DNA from: Plantibacter sp050587525
GTDB lineage: Bacteria; Actinomycetota; Actinomycetes; Actinomycetales; Microbacteriaceae
Assembly: GCF_050587525.1 (NCBI RefSeq)
Contig: NZ_JBOBFT010000007.1
Location: forward strand, 62,001 to 126,000
Length of the DNA stretch: 64,000 nt
Direction of reading: 5' to 3'
The position numbers and the translations under genes were made by a program. Of this stretch, positions 43,200 to 52,519 are shown in pieces; position 1 is the first letter of the stretch, and the number at the start of each line of letters is the position of its first letter. The notes below the pieces were generated by a model. That model was not told the origin of the DNA and did no database searches. It saw only the letters and a program-made list of their open reading frames with translations.

Positions 43200-46100
43200 C
43201 TATCCGCGCTGCACGCGGAGCGTCACGATCTCGAAGGGACGCAGACGCAGCGCGACCGAACCGTCCGCGGCGAGTGCCGGCTGGTCACCGGTCGTGCGCT
43301 CCAGGAGGTCCGTCCGCTGGAGCCCCGCGACGGCGAACCCGAAGCGGACGTTCGCCGACGACCGTCCGCCGGACGCCTCGTACAGGCGGACGACGAGATC
43401 GCCCGAACGGTCCTCCGCCAGCTTGACCGCTTCGACGACGACGGCCGGGTCGTCGACCGACACGATCGGCGCGACGGGCGCACCCGTGAGGGTCCGCAAC
43501 GGGAGGTTGATCCGGTAGCCCTCACGTGCCGCATCGAGGATCTCCGCACCGACGGTGAGCGTCGACCGGAGGACGTGCACGCCCTGGTCGGCTTCTGGAT
43601 CGGGGAAGAGCGGCGCGCGGAGGAGCGACTGGCGCACGAGTGTCGTCGTCCCGCCGTCCGTCCGCGTCGCCCGGGTGATGTCGTGCCCGTACGTCGAGTC
43701 GTTCGCCACGGCGACGCCGTAGCCGGGCTCCCCCACGTGCACCCACCGGTGCGCGGAGGTCTCGAAGCGCGCCGCGTCCCACGAGGTGTTGACGTGCGTC
43801 GGCCGGTGGATGTGCCCGAACTGGATCTCCGAGGTCGCATTCTCGGCGCGGACGTCCACGGGGAACGCGAGCTTCAGGAGCTTCTGCCGTTCGTGCCAGT
43901 CGACCGTCGTGACGACATCGACCGTCGGACGGCCGGGCTCCACCGAGATCGACTGCGTGATCGTCGAGGCGCCGAAGCGATGCGTGATGCGGACGGCGAC
44001 CCGCCCCACGGCATCGCTCCCGTCGGCCTCCAGCGCCACAGACTCCGCCGCGGCGAGCTCCGTGAGGTGTCTACGGTAGTGCATGTCCACGTCCCACGCG
44101 TCCCACTGGTTGGGGGTGTCGCGGAAGACCTGCAACGCGAACGACGTCTCCCCGTCCGGGACCGTCTCACGATCGGCGACGACGTCGAAGATCGACGTCA
44201 CGCGGCCCACCGCATCGATCCGCACGCGCACGAGGCCGTTGTCGAGGAGCCAGCCGTCGGCGTCCTGCACGATGCTCGCCGCCTCGCCGGAGACGCGAGC
44301 TGCAGCGCCCAGCGCCGGCACGCCGTCGACCGCGTAGGGCGATGCGTTGACGTGGACGACCTCTGCCGAAGCGGCAGTCGCGCCAGCATCACCGGCACCG
44401 CCGCCGAGCGAGGCGAGCGACGCATCGATGAGCCCGCCCAGTCGCTCGGCGACCTCCGCATAGTTCGCCTCGGCCACCTGGTGGACCCAGGCGATCGACG
44501 AACCGGGCAGGATGTCGTGGAACTGCTGGAGCAGGACCGTCCGCCACGACGTCTCGAGCGCGGCGTAGGGATACTCGGCGCCCGTGCGGATGGCGGCCGT
44601 CGCGGCCCACAGCTCCGCCTCGCGCAGGAGGTGCTCGCTCCGGCGGTTGCCGCGCTTCGTACGCGCCTGCGAGGTGTAGGTGCCACGGTGGAACTCGAGG
44701 TACAGCTCACCCGACCAGATCGGCGGGCGCTCGTACGTCGCCTCCGCACGCTCGAAGAACGCCTGCGGCGAAGCGAGTTCCACGATCGGCGAGCCCTCGA
44801 GCGACTTCGTCCGTTTGGCGGCCGCGAGCATCTCGCGCGTCGGCCCGCCGCCTCCGTCTCCGAAGCCGAACGGGACAAGGGACACGTTCGACGCGCCCTT
44901 CTCGGCGTACTGGCGCTGCGCCCTCGCGAGCTCGTCGCCGCTCAGGATCGAGTTGTACGTGTCGACGGGCGGGAAGTGCGTGAACACCTGGGTGCCGTCG
45001 ATGCCCTCCCACTGGAAGGTGTGGTGCGGGAAGCGGTTGGTCTCGTTCCAGGAGATCTTCTGCGTCAGGAAGTACTTCGATCCTGCGGCCGTCACGATCT
45101 GCGGAAGCGCGCCCGAGTACCCGAACGAGTCGGGGAGCCACACTTCGAGCGGCTCCACGCCGAACTCCCCCAGGAAGAAGCCCTTGCCCGCGATGAGCTG
45201 CCGGGCCATCGCCTCGCTGCCGGGCAGGTTGGTGTCCGATTCGACCCACATGCCGCCGACCGGGACGAACCGTCCTTCCTCGACGCGCGCCCGGATGCGC
45301 TCGAACAGCTGCGGGTAGTGCTCCTTCATCCATGCGAACTGCTGTGCGGAGGAGCAGGCGAACACGAACTCGGGGTCCTGGTCCATGAGGTCGAGGACGT
45401 TGGAGAAGGTGCGGGCGCACTTGCGGATCGTCTCCCGCACGGGCCACAGCCAGGCGGAGTCGATGTGCGCGTGCCCGACGGCGACGACGCGATGCGCGCT
45501 CGCATAGGCGGGTGAGGCGAGGAGCGGCGCAAGTTCAGCGCGGCCGGCGGCTGCGGTCCCGGAGACGTCGTCCGGGTCCATCGCATCGACCATCCGCTCG
45601 AGCCCGCGGAGGAGTTCCGCTCGCCTCGGCAGCTCGGCGCTCAGCTGGTTCATGAGGCCGCTGAGCGTCCACACGTCCTGCACGAGCTCCCAGACGGCCA
45701 CGTCGAGCAGAGCGACATCGACGCGGCGCAGCACGTAGATGAGGGCGTCGCCGGCGGTCGCCTTGTCGCCGAGCGGTGTCGGTGCGTAGTTCCACACGCC
45801 CGCGACGTCCGGGTTCGAGGCGGCTTCGATCCAGACGTCGATCGCGCCGCCCGGGCCGACCTCGACGGGGATGTGCGCGTTGAGCGGTTCGAGCGCCTTC
45901 ACGATCCGGCCGGACGGGTCGTAGACGAGCCCTTCCGCCTGGAACCCCGGCTGCGCGAAGGAGAAACCGAGGTCGACGACGATCTCGACCCGGGTGTCCG
46001 CACCGTCCCAGCCCTCCGGGACCGTCCCGGTGACGTGGAACCAGGTGGTCCCCCACGCTTTCCCCCACGGGCTGCCGACGACGAACGGGGTGTACTCGGC

Positions 46101-46250
46101 CTGGACGGCCTCCGCGAACGGCACCGGCTCGTCCGGCACCTCCCACGCGGTGAGGGTGAGCGGCACCGACACCGCATAGGTGGCCGGAACGAGGCGTTCC
46201 GAGACGAATCTGGCGAGTCGGGTTTCGACGAGGGCGGCATCCGTGTGCAT
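43200..46250 (-). CDS. Alpha-mannosidase, GH38 family
   Basis: 1016-residue retaining glycosidase acting on alpha-mannosides in the cytosol (no signal peptide). The zinc-binding and catalytic region is typical: VGHAHIDSAWLWPVRET (about 260-276), the nucleophile aspartate in VWLPDSFGYSGALPQI (about 375), and the HFPPVDTYNS histidine. An all-beta C-terminal GH38 domain follows, starting near 640. It ends an operon with a ROK repressor, binding protein and two permeases, so it degrades the oligosaccharide they import. Plant or fungal mannan fragments or N-glycan pieces are plausible sources. Confidence 0.94.
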   Translation of the reverse strand: MHTDAALVETRLARFVSERLVPATYAVSVPLTLTAWEVPDEPVPFAEAVQAEYTPFVVGSPWGKAWGTTWFHVTGTVPEGWDGADTRVEIVVDLGFSFAQPGFQAEGLVYDPSGRIVKALEPLNAHIPVEVGPGGAIDVWIEAASNPDVAGVWNYAPTPLGDKATAGDALIYVLRRVDVALLDVAVWELVQDVWTLSGLMNQLSAELPRRAELLRGLERMVDAMDPDDVSGTAAAGRAELAPLLASPAYASAHRVVAVGHAHIDSAWLWPVRETIRKCARTFSNVLDLMDQDPEFVFACSSAQQFAWMKEHYPQLFERIRARVEEGRFVPVGGMWVESDTNLPGSEAMARQLIAGKGFFLGEFGVEPLEVWLPDSFGYSGALPQIVTAAGSKYFLTQKISWNETNRFPHHTFQWEGIDGTQVFTHFPPVDTYNSILSGDELARAQRQYAEKGASNVSLVPFGFGDGGGGPTREMLAAAKRTKSLEGSPIVELASPQAFFERAEATYERPPIWSGELYLEFHRGTYTSQARTKRGNRRSEHLLREAELWAATAAIRTGAEYPYAALETSWRTVLLQQFHDILPGSSIAWVHQVAEANYAEVAERLGGLIDASLASLGGGAGDAGATAASAEVVHVNASPYAVDGVPALGAAARVSGEAASIVQDADGWLLDNGLVRVRIDAVGRVTSIFDVVADRETVPDGETSFALQVFRDTPNQWDAWDVDMHYRRHLTELAAAESVALEADGSDAVGRVAVRITHRFGASTITQSISVEPGRPTVDVVTTVDWHERQKLLKLAFPVDVRAENATSEIQFGHIHRPTHVNTSWDAARFETSAHRWVHVGEPGYGVAVANDSTYGHDITRATRTDGGTTTLVRQSLLRAPLFPDPEADQGVHVLRSTLTVGAEILDAAREGYRINLPLRTLTGAPVAPIVSVDDPAVVVEAVKLAEDRSGDLVVRLYEASGGRSSANVRFGFAVAGLQRTDLLERTTGDQPALAADGSVALRLRPFEIVTLRVQRG

Positions 46251-46326
46251 GGGCTGTTCCTTCAGCTCGAGCGTGTGTGAGGGCAGATCTGGGGCGGTGG
46301 CCCGGCGTTACGTCATCATCACCCCG

Positions 46327-47163
46327 TCACCCCTTGACCGCTCCGGCGAGCGCGAACGAGCCGCCCATCCCGCGGGACACGAGGACGTAGAGCGCGAGCA
46401 CTGGCACCGAGTAGATGAGGGAGAACGCCGCCAACTGCCCGTAGGCGACCGAACCGTACTGGCCGAAGAATGTGAAGATGCTCACGGCGGCCGGCTGTCG
46501 GTCCGGGCTCAGCAGCAGGACGAACGGGACGAAGAAGTTCCCCCACGCCTGGATGAACACGAAGATGAACACGACGCCGATGCCGGGGCGCATGAGCGGC
46601 ACGACGACGCGCGTGAGCGTCGTCATCATCGAGGCGCCGTCCATCCATGCCGCCTCCTCGAGACTGATCGGCACGGAGTCCATGAAGTTCTTCGTCATCC
46701 AGATCGCCATGGGCAGCGAGGTCGCGGCGAGGAACAGGATCGATCCGCCGATCGAGTCGATGAGGTTGAGCGACACGAACAGGCTGTAGACGGGGACCAT
46801 CATGGCCGTGATGGGCAGGCAGGTGCCGAACAGGATGCCGTAGAGGAACGGCTTGTTGATCCGCATCCGGTACCGCGAGAGTGGGTACGCGGCGAGCACC
46901 GCGCACACGACCGTGAGGATCGCGCAGCCACCGGACAGCAGGAGGCTGTTCCAGAGCGGGATGAGCGAGGTCTCCGGCGTGAGCACCGCGAGGAAGTTGT
47001 CGAGCGAGAACTGCTCCGGCCATTTCACCGTGAGCGACGCCCGCGTATCGACGGAGGCGAGCAGGAGCCAGAGCATCGGAAGCAGGAAGCACACGCCGAT
47101 GAGCACGAGGACGCCGTTCGAGACGGCGCGCATGGAGCGCCCGCTGGGTGAGGTCATCGCCAT
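46327..47163 (-). CDS. Sugar ABC transporter permease (MalG type), mannoside locus
   Basis: 278-residue permease with six predicted helices starting near residue 15 (SNGVLVLIGVCFLLPMLWLLL). The EAA loop is VPISLEEAAWMDGASMMTTL (about 170-189). The stop is 76 bases before the mannosidase start, and the start is two bases after the partner permease stop. The matching ATPase is not in the window. Confidence 0.92.
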   Translation of the reverse strand: MAMTSPSGRSMRAVSNGVLVLIGVCFLLPMLWLLLASVDTRASLTVKWPEQFSLDNFLAVLTPETSLIPLWNSLLLSGGCAILTVVCAVLAAYPLSRYRMRINKPFLYGILFGTCLPITAMMVPVYSLFVSLNLIDSIGGSILFLAATSLPMAIWMTKNFMDSVPISLEEAAWMDGASMMTTLTRVVVPLMRPGIGVVFIFVFIQAWGNFFVPFVLLLSPDRQPAAVSIFTFFGQYGSVAYGQLAAFSLIYSVPVLALYVLVSRGMGGSFALAGAVKG

Positions 47164-47165
47164 GG

Positions 47166-48149
47166 TCAGTCCACCTCCGGTTTGAGGGCCTTGATGTACG
47201 CGACGCCGAAGATGCCGCCGACGAGGAGGAGGATCGTCGCGATCGCCGTTCCGAAGCCGAGCTCACCGAACTTGAACGCCTCCTGGTACGCGAGGAGCGG
47301 CAGCGTCGTGCTGTCGGTCCCCGGCCCGCCGCCCGTCATGACGTAGATGAGGGCGAACACTGACAGCGTCTGCAGAGTCGTGAGCATGAGGTTCGTCGAG
47401 ATGCTGCGCCGGATCATCGGCAGCACGATGTAGCGGAGTCGCTGCCAGCCGCGGGCGCCGTCGACGGCCGCGGACTCGGTGATCTCCGGCGGCACGTCGT
47501 TGAGGGCGGCCGAGTAGACGAGCATCGAGAACGCCGTACCCCGCCAGATGTTCGCGAGGATGACCGAGAGCATCGGGAAGGTGTACAGCCAGCTCGGTCC
47601 GGTGATGCCGAAGACGGAGAGGATGCTGTTGAGCGTGCCGGCCTCGCTGAAGAACGCGTACGCGGCGAACGACGCGACGACCTCCGGGAGGACCCACGCG
47701 CCGACGACGAGTGTGCCGACGACGGACCGGACGACCTTGTTCGACGACTGCATGAGCATCGCCAGACCGAGTCCGAGGACGTTCTGCCCGATGATCGCCG
47801 AGGCGAGCAGGAACACGAGCGTCAGGAGGACCGACTTCGGGAAGTCCTTGTCGGTGAACAGCGCGATGTAGTTGTCGAAGCCGACGAAGCTGGCGCCCTG
47901 GGCGGCTGCACCCGAGAGCGAAGCGTCGGTGAAGGACCCGGTGAACGAGGAGATGACGGGACCCAGCAGGAAGACGCCGAGGAGGAGGACGGCGGGCAGG
48001 AGCGGCAGGGTCCGCAGGAGCCCGCGCCCGCGGGGCGCACCGCGTGGGGTGCGCGGTGCGGAGCCGCTCGGGCGGGACCCGCTCGGCCCGGGTCCGTGTG
48101 GACCCCGGCCGAGCTCTCCCGCCGTCGCGCTCGGAGTGACGGCTGTCAT
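47166..48149 (-). CDS. Sugar ABC transporter permease (MalF/UgpA type), mannoside locus
   Basis: 327-residue permease. An unusually long, Pro/Gly/Ser/Arg-rich cytoplasmic N terminus (about 1-45) precedes the first helix (LLPAVLLLGVFLLGPVISSF). The EAA loop is NDVPPEITESAAVDGARGWQRL (about 211-232). It starts three bases after the binding-protein stop, so the two are translated together. With its partner it forms the membrane channel of the alpha-mannoside importer. Confidence 0.92.
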   Translation of the reverse strand: MTAVTPSATAGELGRGPHGPGPSGSRPSGSAPRTPRGAPRGRGLLRTLPLLPAVLLLGVFLLGPVISSFTGSFTDASLSGAAAQGASFVGFDNYIALFTDKDFPKSVLLTLVFLLASAIIGQNVLGLGLAMLMQSSNKVVRSVVGTLVVGAWVLPEVVASFAAYAFFSEAGTLNSILSVFGITGPSWLYTFPMLSVILANIWRGTAFSMLVYSAALNDVPPEITESAAVDGARGWQRLRYIVLPMIRRSISTNLMLTTLQTLSVFALIYVMTGGGPGTDSTTLPLLAYQEAFKFGELGFGTAIATILLLVGGIFGVAYIKALKPEVD

Positions 48150-48152
48150 CGT

Positions 48153-49508
48153 CTACTTCGCCCGCGCCGTGTTCTTCTCGCCGACGATGCCGACGAGGGC
48201 CTCGTCATACGCCTTCGCCGCTTCCTTCGCGGACTGCTGACCGGTCATGACGGCCTCCATGGCGACCGTGATCGCGTTGGAGATCTTCGCGTAGTCGCTC
48301 GTCGCGGGACGGAAGTGCGTCACGTCGACGATCTTCGAGAAGAACCCGAAGGTCGGATTCGACGCCTGGTAGTCAGCGTCCTCGGAGACGTCGCTGCGAA
48401 CCGCGATCTGGCTCGCCGCGATGTCGTACGCCTGCGAGTTCTCCTTGCTGAGGGCCGTCTCGATGAAGTCCCAGGCGGCCTGCTTGTTGGCCGTCTTCGC
48501 GCCCATCGCGAGCGTCCAACCACCCGACATGCTCGTCGCGCCGGGAGCCTGGCCGTCCTGTGTCGGCATGGGGGCCTGCGCCATCACGTCGTTCCACTCC
48601 GGCCACGGGGCCGTTCCGGTCTCGATCCACGTGCTGCTCAGCCACGAACCGTCGAGGGAGATGCCGAGCTTGCCCTTCGGCAGCCATTCCGAGGCGACCG
48701 TCGTGGCGACGTTCTTGTCGAGCGCCTGCTGCGGGCTCGGTCCGAGGCCGTCCTGGTAGATCTTGCCGATGAAGTCGAGCGAGTCCTCGAAGCCCTTCGA
48801 ACCGGTGATCCACTTCCGGTCATCCGTGTTGTAGAGCGTGTCCTCGGTGCCGTACAGGAACATCTCGAAGCCCTGCATCGTCGCCGCTTCGCCCTGCGCC
48901 TTGCCGGAGTAGATGTTGATGGGGAGCACGTCGGGCAGCGCCTTCTTCAGCTGCTCGGCCGTCTCGCGCACGTCGTCCCACGTCTTCGGCTCCCACGGCA
49001 CCGCGATGCCTGCGTCCTTGAAGACCTTCGTGTTGTACCAGAGCGCGCGCGTGTCAGTGCCCATCGGGATGCCGTACGTCTTGCCGTCGTCTCCGAGACC
49101 GGCGCCCTTGGCGTTCTCGTAGAAGCTGTCCCACTGATCCCACTTCGCCGTGTAGTCGTCGAGCGGCGCGAGGAATCCGGCGTCGGCGTCGGACTTCACC
49201 ATGAAGGTGTCCTCGTACATGACGTCTGGCGCGGTGGCTGCGGACTTGTTCATGAGGGCGAGTTTCGTGAAGTAGTCGTTCTGCTGCGCCTCGATGGGGA
49301 TCAGCTGGACGGTCACCTTGGGGTTGGCCTTCTCGTACTCCGCTTTCACGGCCTTCATGTGGTCGTCGAGCTGCGTGAACGTGCCGAACTTCTGGTACGC
49401 GACCTTGAGGGTGTCGGCGTCTCCGCCGCCACCCGCTCCGCCGCTGCAGCCGGACAGGACGAGTGCGCTCGCCGCTGCAACGGCGAGGACTCCGAGTGTG
49501 CGATTCAT
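48153..49508 (-). CDS. Sugar ABC transporter substrate-binding lipoprotein, mannoside locus
   Basis: 451-residue family 1 extracellular solute-binding protein. The lipobox LVLSGCSGG puts the lipidated cysteine at about residue 21, followed by a Gly-rich flexible linker (GGAGGGGDA). The mature domain includes PIEAQQNDYFTKLALMN, GIPMGTDTRALWYNTKVF and LGISLDGSWLSSTW, features of oligosaccharide binders. The start at 49508 follows AAAGGAG at six bases; upstream frame lacks a signal peptide. The ligand is predicted to be an alpha-mannoside because the operon ends with GH38. Confidence 0.92.
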   Translation of the reverse strand: MNRTLGVLAVAAASALVLSGCSGGAGGGGDADTLKVAYQKFGTFTQLDDHMKAVKAEYEKANPKVTVQLIPIEAQQNDYFTKLALMNKSAATAPDVMYEDTFMVKSDADAGFLAPLDDYTAKWDQWDSFYENAKGAGLGDDGKTYGIPMGTDTRALWYNTKVFKDAGIAVPWEPKTWDDVRETAEQLKKALPDVLPINIYSGKAQGEAATMQGFEMFLYGTEDTLYNTDDRKWITGSKGFEDSLDFIGKIYQDGLGPSPQQALDKNVATTVASEWLPKGKLGISLDGSWLSSTWIETGTAPWPEWNDVMAQAPMPTQDGQAPGATSMSGGWTLAMGAKTANKQAAWDFIETALSKENSQAYDIAASQIAVRSDVSEDADYQASNPTFGFFSKIVDVTHFRPATSDYAKISNAITVAMEAVMTGQQSAKEAAKAYDEALVGIVGEKNTARAK

Positions 49509-49576
49509 GGATGCTCCTTTGCTCCACGACCGGATCTCCACGTGCGGCGTCGTCACCGCAGTGCGTTGGTCACGCA

Positions 49577-49632
49577 TAACTCAATCGAATGGAGTAACCC
49601 ATGTCAAGACATTTCTCCGAGAAGTGGAGAAA
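49577..49632 (-). promoter_or_regulatory. Two inverted-repeat operators before the mannoside operon
   Basis: TTTCTCC (49612-49618) and GGAGAAA (49626-49632) form a perfect inverted repeat with a 7-base spacer. TAACTC (49577-49582) and GAGTAA (49592-49597) form a second, imperfect one. Both share CTC/GAG half-sites. They lie between the ROK regulator gene and the operon it presumably controls. Confidence 0.6.
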
Positions 49633-49643
49633 CCGTGATCGGA

Positions 49644-50903
49644 CTACGCGCGCGAGATGAGGAGCGCGGACGGACGCGGCGAGAACGTGTGGTCGAGCAC
49701 CAGGCAGGCTGCGCCGATCGCGGTCACGTCCTCCCCCGTCGACGACCCCGTGACGACGACTCCGTGCGGCTGCACGAGGGCCGGATGCCGGTCGATGAGC
49801 TCCGGCACCTCAGCGAGGACGACGCGCGAGAGCGGCGCCCAGAACGGTCCGCCGAAGACGACGTGGTCGATGTCGAGCAGGTTCACGACGGTGACGACCG
49901 CGCGGGCGATGTGCGCCGCGACGCCGTGCAGGATCTCCACGGCGGTGCCGTCTCCGGCCGCTGCGAGCTCGGCGATGATCCCCAGCCCACGCGTGACGAG
50001 CTCCGCGTCGAGCTCCGCCTCGTCCCCGGGGAATGCGCCTGCGCGCTCGATTCCGTCGAAGAGTCCGCGCTTCGCGGCTTCCTGCACGAGGCGCTTCGGG
50101 AGGATGAGATCCCCCAGGCAGCCGCGCCGGCCGCACGAGCACCGCCGCCCTTCGTCGTCGACCATGATGTGGCCGGCGTCGCCTGCATTCCGGCTCGCCC
50201 CGCGGACGACTTCGTGGTCGAGCGCGAGCCCGATGCCGACACCGGTGCCGTAGTAGAAGAACGCGAAGTTGTCGCGACTGGGGCCGCTCTGCAGCCACAG
50301 TTCCGCGACGGCCGCGGCCGTGACGTCCTTCTCGAGGACGACCGGCAGCCCCGTCGCCTCGAGCAGCGCATCGCGGAGGGACACGTGCTCCCACCCGGGG
50401 AGGAGCGGCGGGTCGATGAGGATGCCGCGTTCGGCATCGATCGGCCCGGGTGCGGCGATCCCCACGCCGAGCACGTGCTCGCGAGCGACGCCCGCCTCCG
50501 CGACGAGGGCATCGATCGATGCGGCGATGGACACGATGACCGACGCCGGATCGATCGCGGACGGGGTGAGGCTCCGCGAGTGTGCAATGACTGCACCCTC
50601 GAGGTCGAGCACCACGTACGTGATGACGGCGGGGTCCAGATGGACGCCGATCGCCACTCGTGCGCGGGCTTCGAGCTGCAGGATGGTCCTCGGCTTGCCA
50701 GGGCCGCTGCTGGACTTGCCGCTCTCGACGACGACGCCGTCCTGCAGCAACCGCTTCGTGACATTCGACACCGTCTGGGCGGAGAGCCCCGTCTGGCCGG
50801 CGAGTTCCACCCGACTGAGACCGTTGCCCGACCGACGGATGAGATCGAGGATGACCGCCTGGTTGTACCCGCCGAGTGCTGGCAGATTCGTGCCTCGTTG
50901 CAC
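49644..50903 (-). CDS. ROK-family transcriptional repressor (XylR/NagC type)
   Basis: 419-residue regulator. The N-terminal winged helix-turn-helix is at about 12-75 (QAVILDLIRRSGNGLSRVEL, then LSAQTVSNVTKRLLQDG). The sugar-sensing ROK domain follows (AIGVHLDPAVITYVVLDLEG). GEAGHI-like motif NAGDAGHIMVDDEG precedes the zinc motif CSCGRRGCLGD. It heads the alpha-mannoside operon on the same strand and probably represses it until the sugar binds. Inverted repeats right after its stop codon are the likely operators. Confidence 0.9.
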   Translation of the reverse strand: MQRGTNLPALGGYNQAVILDLIRRSGNGLSRVELAGQTGLSAQTVSNVTKRLLQDGVVVESGKSSSGPGKPRTILQLEARARVAIGVHLDPAVITYVVLDLEGAVIAHSRSLTPSAIDPASVIVSIAASIDALVAEAGVAREHVLGVGIAAPGPIDAERGILIDPPLLPGWEHVSLRDALLEATGLPVVLEKDVTAAAVAELWLQSGPSRDNFAFFYYGTGVGIGLALDHEVVRGASRNAGDAGHIMVDDEGRRCSCGRRGCLGDLILPKRLVQEAAKRGLFDGIERAGAFPGDEAELDAELVTRGLGIIAELAAAGDGTAVEILHGVAAHIARAVVTVVNLLDIDHVVFGGPFWAPLSRVVLAEVPELIDRHPALVQPHGVVVTGSSTGEDVTAIGAACLVLDHTFSPRPSALLISRA

Positions 50904-50981
50904 CGTGCCTCACCTTCGCCACCGGGAATGAGCCGGATCAGAACAGTATGCCGTCAGCGGGGCACGGCGTCGCACGACCGA

Positions 50982-51299
50982 TCAGGAAGCGCTGCCTGCT
51001 TCCTCCGGATCCGGCGCGGCTGCGGCAGGGCGCACGACGGCGCGATCAAGGTGGAACATCACGATCGCCGCACACACGAGTCCGATGCCGAGTGGGAGTG
51101 CGAGCTTCTCGACGATCGCGGCGATGATGGTGATGATCTCGAGCCCGAGGTGCCCCGTGGCACCCAACTGGTCGGCGAACAGCTGCAGGAGGCCCGACGT
51201 CCCGGGGAGCAGCAGGATGCCGACGCCCACGAGGGCGACACCCCAGACGAGGACGTTGCGCGGAGTCAGGCGCGAGCGGGACCGGGTGAGGTTCGTCAC
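50982..51299 (-). CDS. Small membrane protein of unknown function
   Basis: 105-residue protein with two predicted helices (about 17-38, VLVWGVALVGVGILLLPGTSG, and about 55-83, IITIIAAIVEKLALPLGIGLVC), a basic N terminus and an Ala/Pro/acidic tail. No family was recognised. It lies between the ROK regulator and a lipoprotein gene on the same strand with no overlaps. Confidence 0.65.
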   Translation of the reverse strand: MTNLTRSRSRLTPRNVLVWGVALVGVGILLLPGTSGLLQLFADQLGATGHLGLEIITIIAAIVEKLALPLGIGLVCAAIVMFHLDRAVVRPAAAAPDPEEAGSAS

Positions 51300-51345
51300 G
51301 ATCGCGACCCATCACCGAGGCATATGCCGGTTCGGGCATGCGAGC

Positions 51346-51768
51346 TCATTGGGCCGGCTCCGTGGGCAGACCGTGGGGCGTCCGTTGAATGAGAACGTTC
51401 GACCCGAGGAGCGTCCAACCAGGCTCGGGGTCACCATGGGAGGTCGTTTTGGCCGTCACCTGGTCCGTGCCGACCGAGCCGCCAGAGCAACTGAGGATCC
51501 ACTTCGCAACAGGCTGCACGAGAATCAGGCAGACGGGTTCGTCATCTCCTTGTGCCAGGAACACATCGACACCCTCGAACGTGCCGATCAAACGGACGCT
51601 CTCCTCAGCGAAAGCCGCATCGTCGCTCCGCTCGACAAACGCGGGCAGCACGTCTTCCGCGGTCGCCGCCCGATCGAGGTCGGCGTAGTGCGCCTGGCCG
51701 ATCGTACAGCCCGCCAGACCGGCAGCGAGCACCCCTGCCGCCAGCATCGTCATCAGTCGTCGTCGCAT
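51346..51768 (-). CDS. Small lipoprotein of unknown function
   Basis: 140-residue exported protein with an arginine-rich signal (MRRRLMTMLAAG) and a lipobox LAAGLAGCTIG at about residue 20. The mature part contains an IGTFEGVDVFLAQGDDEPVCLILV core with a later cysteine (WILSCSGGSVG), so a disulfide is possible. The ATG at 51768 was chosen to keep the signal peptide intact and follows GGGGGAA. Similar small lipoproteins are common in actinobacteria, but I cannot name a function. Confidence 0.7.
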   Translation of the reverse strand: MRRRLMTMLAAGVLAAGLAGCTIGQAHYADLDRAATAEDVLPAFVERSDDAAFAEESVRLIGTFEGVDVFLAQGDDEPVCLILVQPVAKWILSCSGGSVGTDQVTAKTTSHGDPEPGWTLLGSNVLIQRTPHGLPTEPAQ

Positions 51769-51835
51769 GATTCCCCCGCGCCCACCGTACCGAACGAGGC
51801 CTGCCCTGCCTAGGCCCTGCTCGACCCGCACCCGG

Positions 51836-51949
51836 TCCCTCAGCCCGTCGAAGGGCACGGACCTCCGAATCGGGCGTCCTCACTTCGACACGCTCAGTGA
51901 CCGGATGCGCTGGCGCCGGCCGCCCGGTCCCTGAGTTTGTCGAAGGGTC
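51836..51949. repeat. Dispersed palindromic repeat, diverged copy
   Basis: Contains CGGTCCCTCAGCCCGTCGAAGG, CTTCGACACGCTCAGTGACC and GGTCCCTGAGTTTGTCGAAGG in alternating orientation, each with changes from the family core. It lies between the lipoprotein promoter and the HxlR gene, whose stop codon (51948-51950) touches its end. Confidence 0.75.
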
Positions 51950-52448
51950 AGACGCCAGCCACGGGATACGCCGCCGTCCGGACGAACGCCACCTCGTCGA
52001 GCCCGTGCGCGGCGCCACCCTCGTCCACGAAGCCGAGCCTGACCGGGCGGTGGTCCCGGGCGGTCTCGCGCGTCACGGTCACGCCGCCCTCCGGCGGTAC
52101 ATGGTCGTCTCCCCACTGCTGCAACGCGGCGAGGACGAGCTTGAGGTCCTCACCCGCCTGCGTCGGACGGTAGGCGAAGCGCGCGCGGAGTCCGGGCTCG
52201 CGGTACTCGGCTTTCGTGAGCAGACCCGCCGCGACGAGCGAGGTGAGACGATCCGTGAGGATGTTGGGTGCGATGCCCAGCACCCGTTCGAGGTCGGCGA
52301 ATCGTTCGAGCCGGTTGAGCAGCGTCTCGCGGAGGATGAGCATCGTCCAGCGGTCGCCCATGAGGTCGGCGGTCCGTTCGATCGAGCAGACCGGTTCCGG
52401 ACCCGCCTCCTGCGGTGACCCTGAACGTGTTCTGCGCGGCGACCCCAT
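51948..52448 (-). CDS. HxlR-family transcriptional regulator
   Basis: 166-residue winged-helix regulator. The family signature CSIERTADLMGDRWTMLIL (about 21-39) includes the conserved cysteine that in some members senses electrophiles. The recognition helix is in RVLGIAPNILTDRLTSLVAAG. A C-terminal extension of about 55 residues is longer than usual. It is divergent from a short-chain dehydrogenase gene, and the shared inverted repeat between them is its likely operator. Confidence 0.9.
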   Translation of the reverse strand: MGSPRRTRSGSPQEAGPEPVCSIERTADLMGDRWTMLILRETLLNRLERFADLERVLGIAPNILTDRLTSLVAAGLLTKAEYREPGLRARFAYRPTQAGEDLKLVLAALQQWGDDHVPPEGGVTVTRETARDHRPVRLGFVDEGGAAHGLDEVAFVRTAAYPVAGV

Positions 52449-52519
52449 GCTTCCGATGCTACGTCACCCTCGCGACCCGCACCCTGTGTTGCGAACCTGC
52501 GGGAATATCGATGACGGAA

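Noticed and set aside
48096..51392. 1098-codon plus-strand open frame opposite the mannoside operon
   Set aside because: It covers four well-identified minus-strand genes, is almost entirely Arg, Asp, Val and Leu, and has no domain. It is a product of codon bias.
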